From Verrucomicrobiota bacterium (GTDB lineage: Bacteria; Verrucomicrobiota; Verrucomicrobiia; Opitutales; UBA2995): 6,129 nt of DNA. Below, piece by piece: positions 5,666 through 6,129 of the stretch. Below the pieces are notes generated by a model, which was not told the DNA's origin, made no database searches, and saw only the letters and a list, made by a program, of their open reading frames with translations. Both the position numbers and the translations under genes were made by a program. Within the stretch, counting starts at the first letter, position 1, and each line of letters opens with the position of its first letter. Location of the stretch: NCBI GenBank assembly GCA_027297085.1, contig JAPUIL010000222.1, positions 1 through 6,129 on the forward strand, written 5' to 3'.

Positions 5666-6129
5666 TCAGTCGCTGAGCGACTGCAAATACGCCACGAGTT
5701 GATCCAACTGTTCTTCCTGAATCACGGTTGCGTACGGCGGCATCGTCGGAACAAAGCCTTTCACAACTTTTGAAGTTGAATTCATGATCGAATCGCGAAT
5801 GTAAGCTTCGTCCGCAATGAGTTTACTGCCGTCCAAAAATTCACGTTCTCGCCCGATCAAGCCATAAAGGCTGGGGGCAATTGTTCCTGCTATTGGAAGA
5901 TGACAAGCTTGACATCCCATAGCATTAAAAACCTGTTGCCCTGCTTCAGCTTCAGGGCTGAGTTGAACCACATCTGCAGGATCTCCAAACATGGGCGGAA
6001 CAGTCATTAGCCCATAAACCGATACGGTCCCAACGAGGAATGTTGCGTATATGATTTCCTTCCAACGCAGAATTGTCCGGTAGCTATTCATCATATACTT
6101 GATGATGATCAGCCCAATAATGACCACCG
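5666..6129 (-). CDS. Membrane-anchored monohaem cytochrome c (probably partial at right edge)
   Basis: The frame is open to the right window edge and ends at TGA 5668-5666. Counting from the GTG at 6127, 153 residues are visible. A hydrophobic stretch (2-9, VIIGLIII) is followed by a membrane helix at about 25-42, then a class I cytochrome c domain (about 60-153). Haem is attached at Cys72-Gln-Ala-Cys75-His76, with Met129 in 'VPTMPPY' as the probable second axial ligand. The domain body ('GSKLIADEAYIRDSIMNSTSKVVKGF' region, ending 'QLDQLVAYLQSL') closely resembles the cytochrome c domain fused to subunit II of caa3 oxidases. However, only about 30 residues separate helix and haem site, so no CuA domain fits and this is not such a subunit. 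The first hydrophobic residues look like the end of a helix, suggesting the gene starts beyond the window; the ATG at 6094 is an alternative start. A role as electron carrier or subunit of a membrane oxidase or quinol-oxidising complex is inferred. Confidence 0.9.
   Translation of the reverse strand, partial: VVIIGLIIIKYMMNSYRTILRWKEIIYATFLVGTVSVYGLMTVPPMFGDPADVVQLSPEAEAGQQVFNAMGCQACHLPIAGTIAPSLYGLIGREREFLDGSKLIADEAYIRDSIMNSTSKVVKGFVPTMPPYATVIQEEQLDQLVAYLQSLSD

Noticed and set aside
5666..6129. Cytochrome c oxidase subunit II (caa3 CoxB)
   Set aside because: A membrane helix precedes the haem domain by about 30 residues; the CuA domain of CoxB would need more than 100 residues there.
1..6129. 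CRISPR array, insertion sequence or toxin-antitoxin pair
   Set aside because: There are no regularly spaced repeats, no complete transposase with terminal repeats and no paired small genes with credible coding character.

Overview
The window looks like chromosomal DNA of a Gram-negative bacterium, most likely from Verrucomicrobiota (Opitutae-like). That assignment rests on recall of protein style and of the repeat families, not on a search. It is supported by roughly half GC content, weak or absent Shine-Dalgarno sequences, a truncated integrase of a style I associate with this phylum, Tol/TonB-type energy genes (which imply an outer membrane), and two palindromic intergenic repeats resembling dispersed repeats of that phylum.

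Layout, left to right. Positions 1-107 (minus) hold the first 35 codons of a probable tyrosine recombinase that runs off the left edge. Positions 108-351 carry no gene but hold a tandem 9-bp direct repeat just upstream of the integrase start and a tRNA-3'-end-like sequence with small inverted repeats. Together these look like the attachment-site end of an integrated element lying mostly to the left. Positions 352-2634 (minus) are a proton-motive-force transducing set transcribed right to left: a TolQ/ExbB channel protein, a TolR/ExbD protein 2 bases later, then a 346-bp gap filled largely by a big imperfect inverted repeat, then a TonB/TolA-type transducer. Positions 2635-2817 are a divergent intergenic region. 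Positions 2818-5535 (plus) are a tightly packed trio: a PfkB-family sugar/nucleoside kinase of unknown substrate, thymidylate kinase (tmk, 1-base overlap) and a DNA polymerase III delta-prime-like subunit (holB, 26-base overlap). Positions 5536-5665 separate convergent genes and contain a perfect 26-bp inverted repeat whose arms are themselves hairpins. Positions 5666-6129 (minus) encode the C-terminal part, or nearly all, of a membrane-anchored monohaem cytochrome c.

Functionally, the minus-strand set would couple the inner-membrane proton gradient to outer-membrane work: the TolQ/R (ExbB/D) motor drives the periplasm-spanning TonB/TolA rod. The plus-strand set links dTTP precursor supply (tmk) with replication clamp loading (holB), an old and common pairing, and adds an uncharacterised PfkB kinase in front. 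The cytochrome belongs to a separate respiratory locus continuing to the right. I found no clear new defence or mobile system. The most interesting pieces are the putative integration boundary, the two structured repeats and the translationally coupled PfkB kinase.
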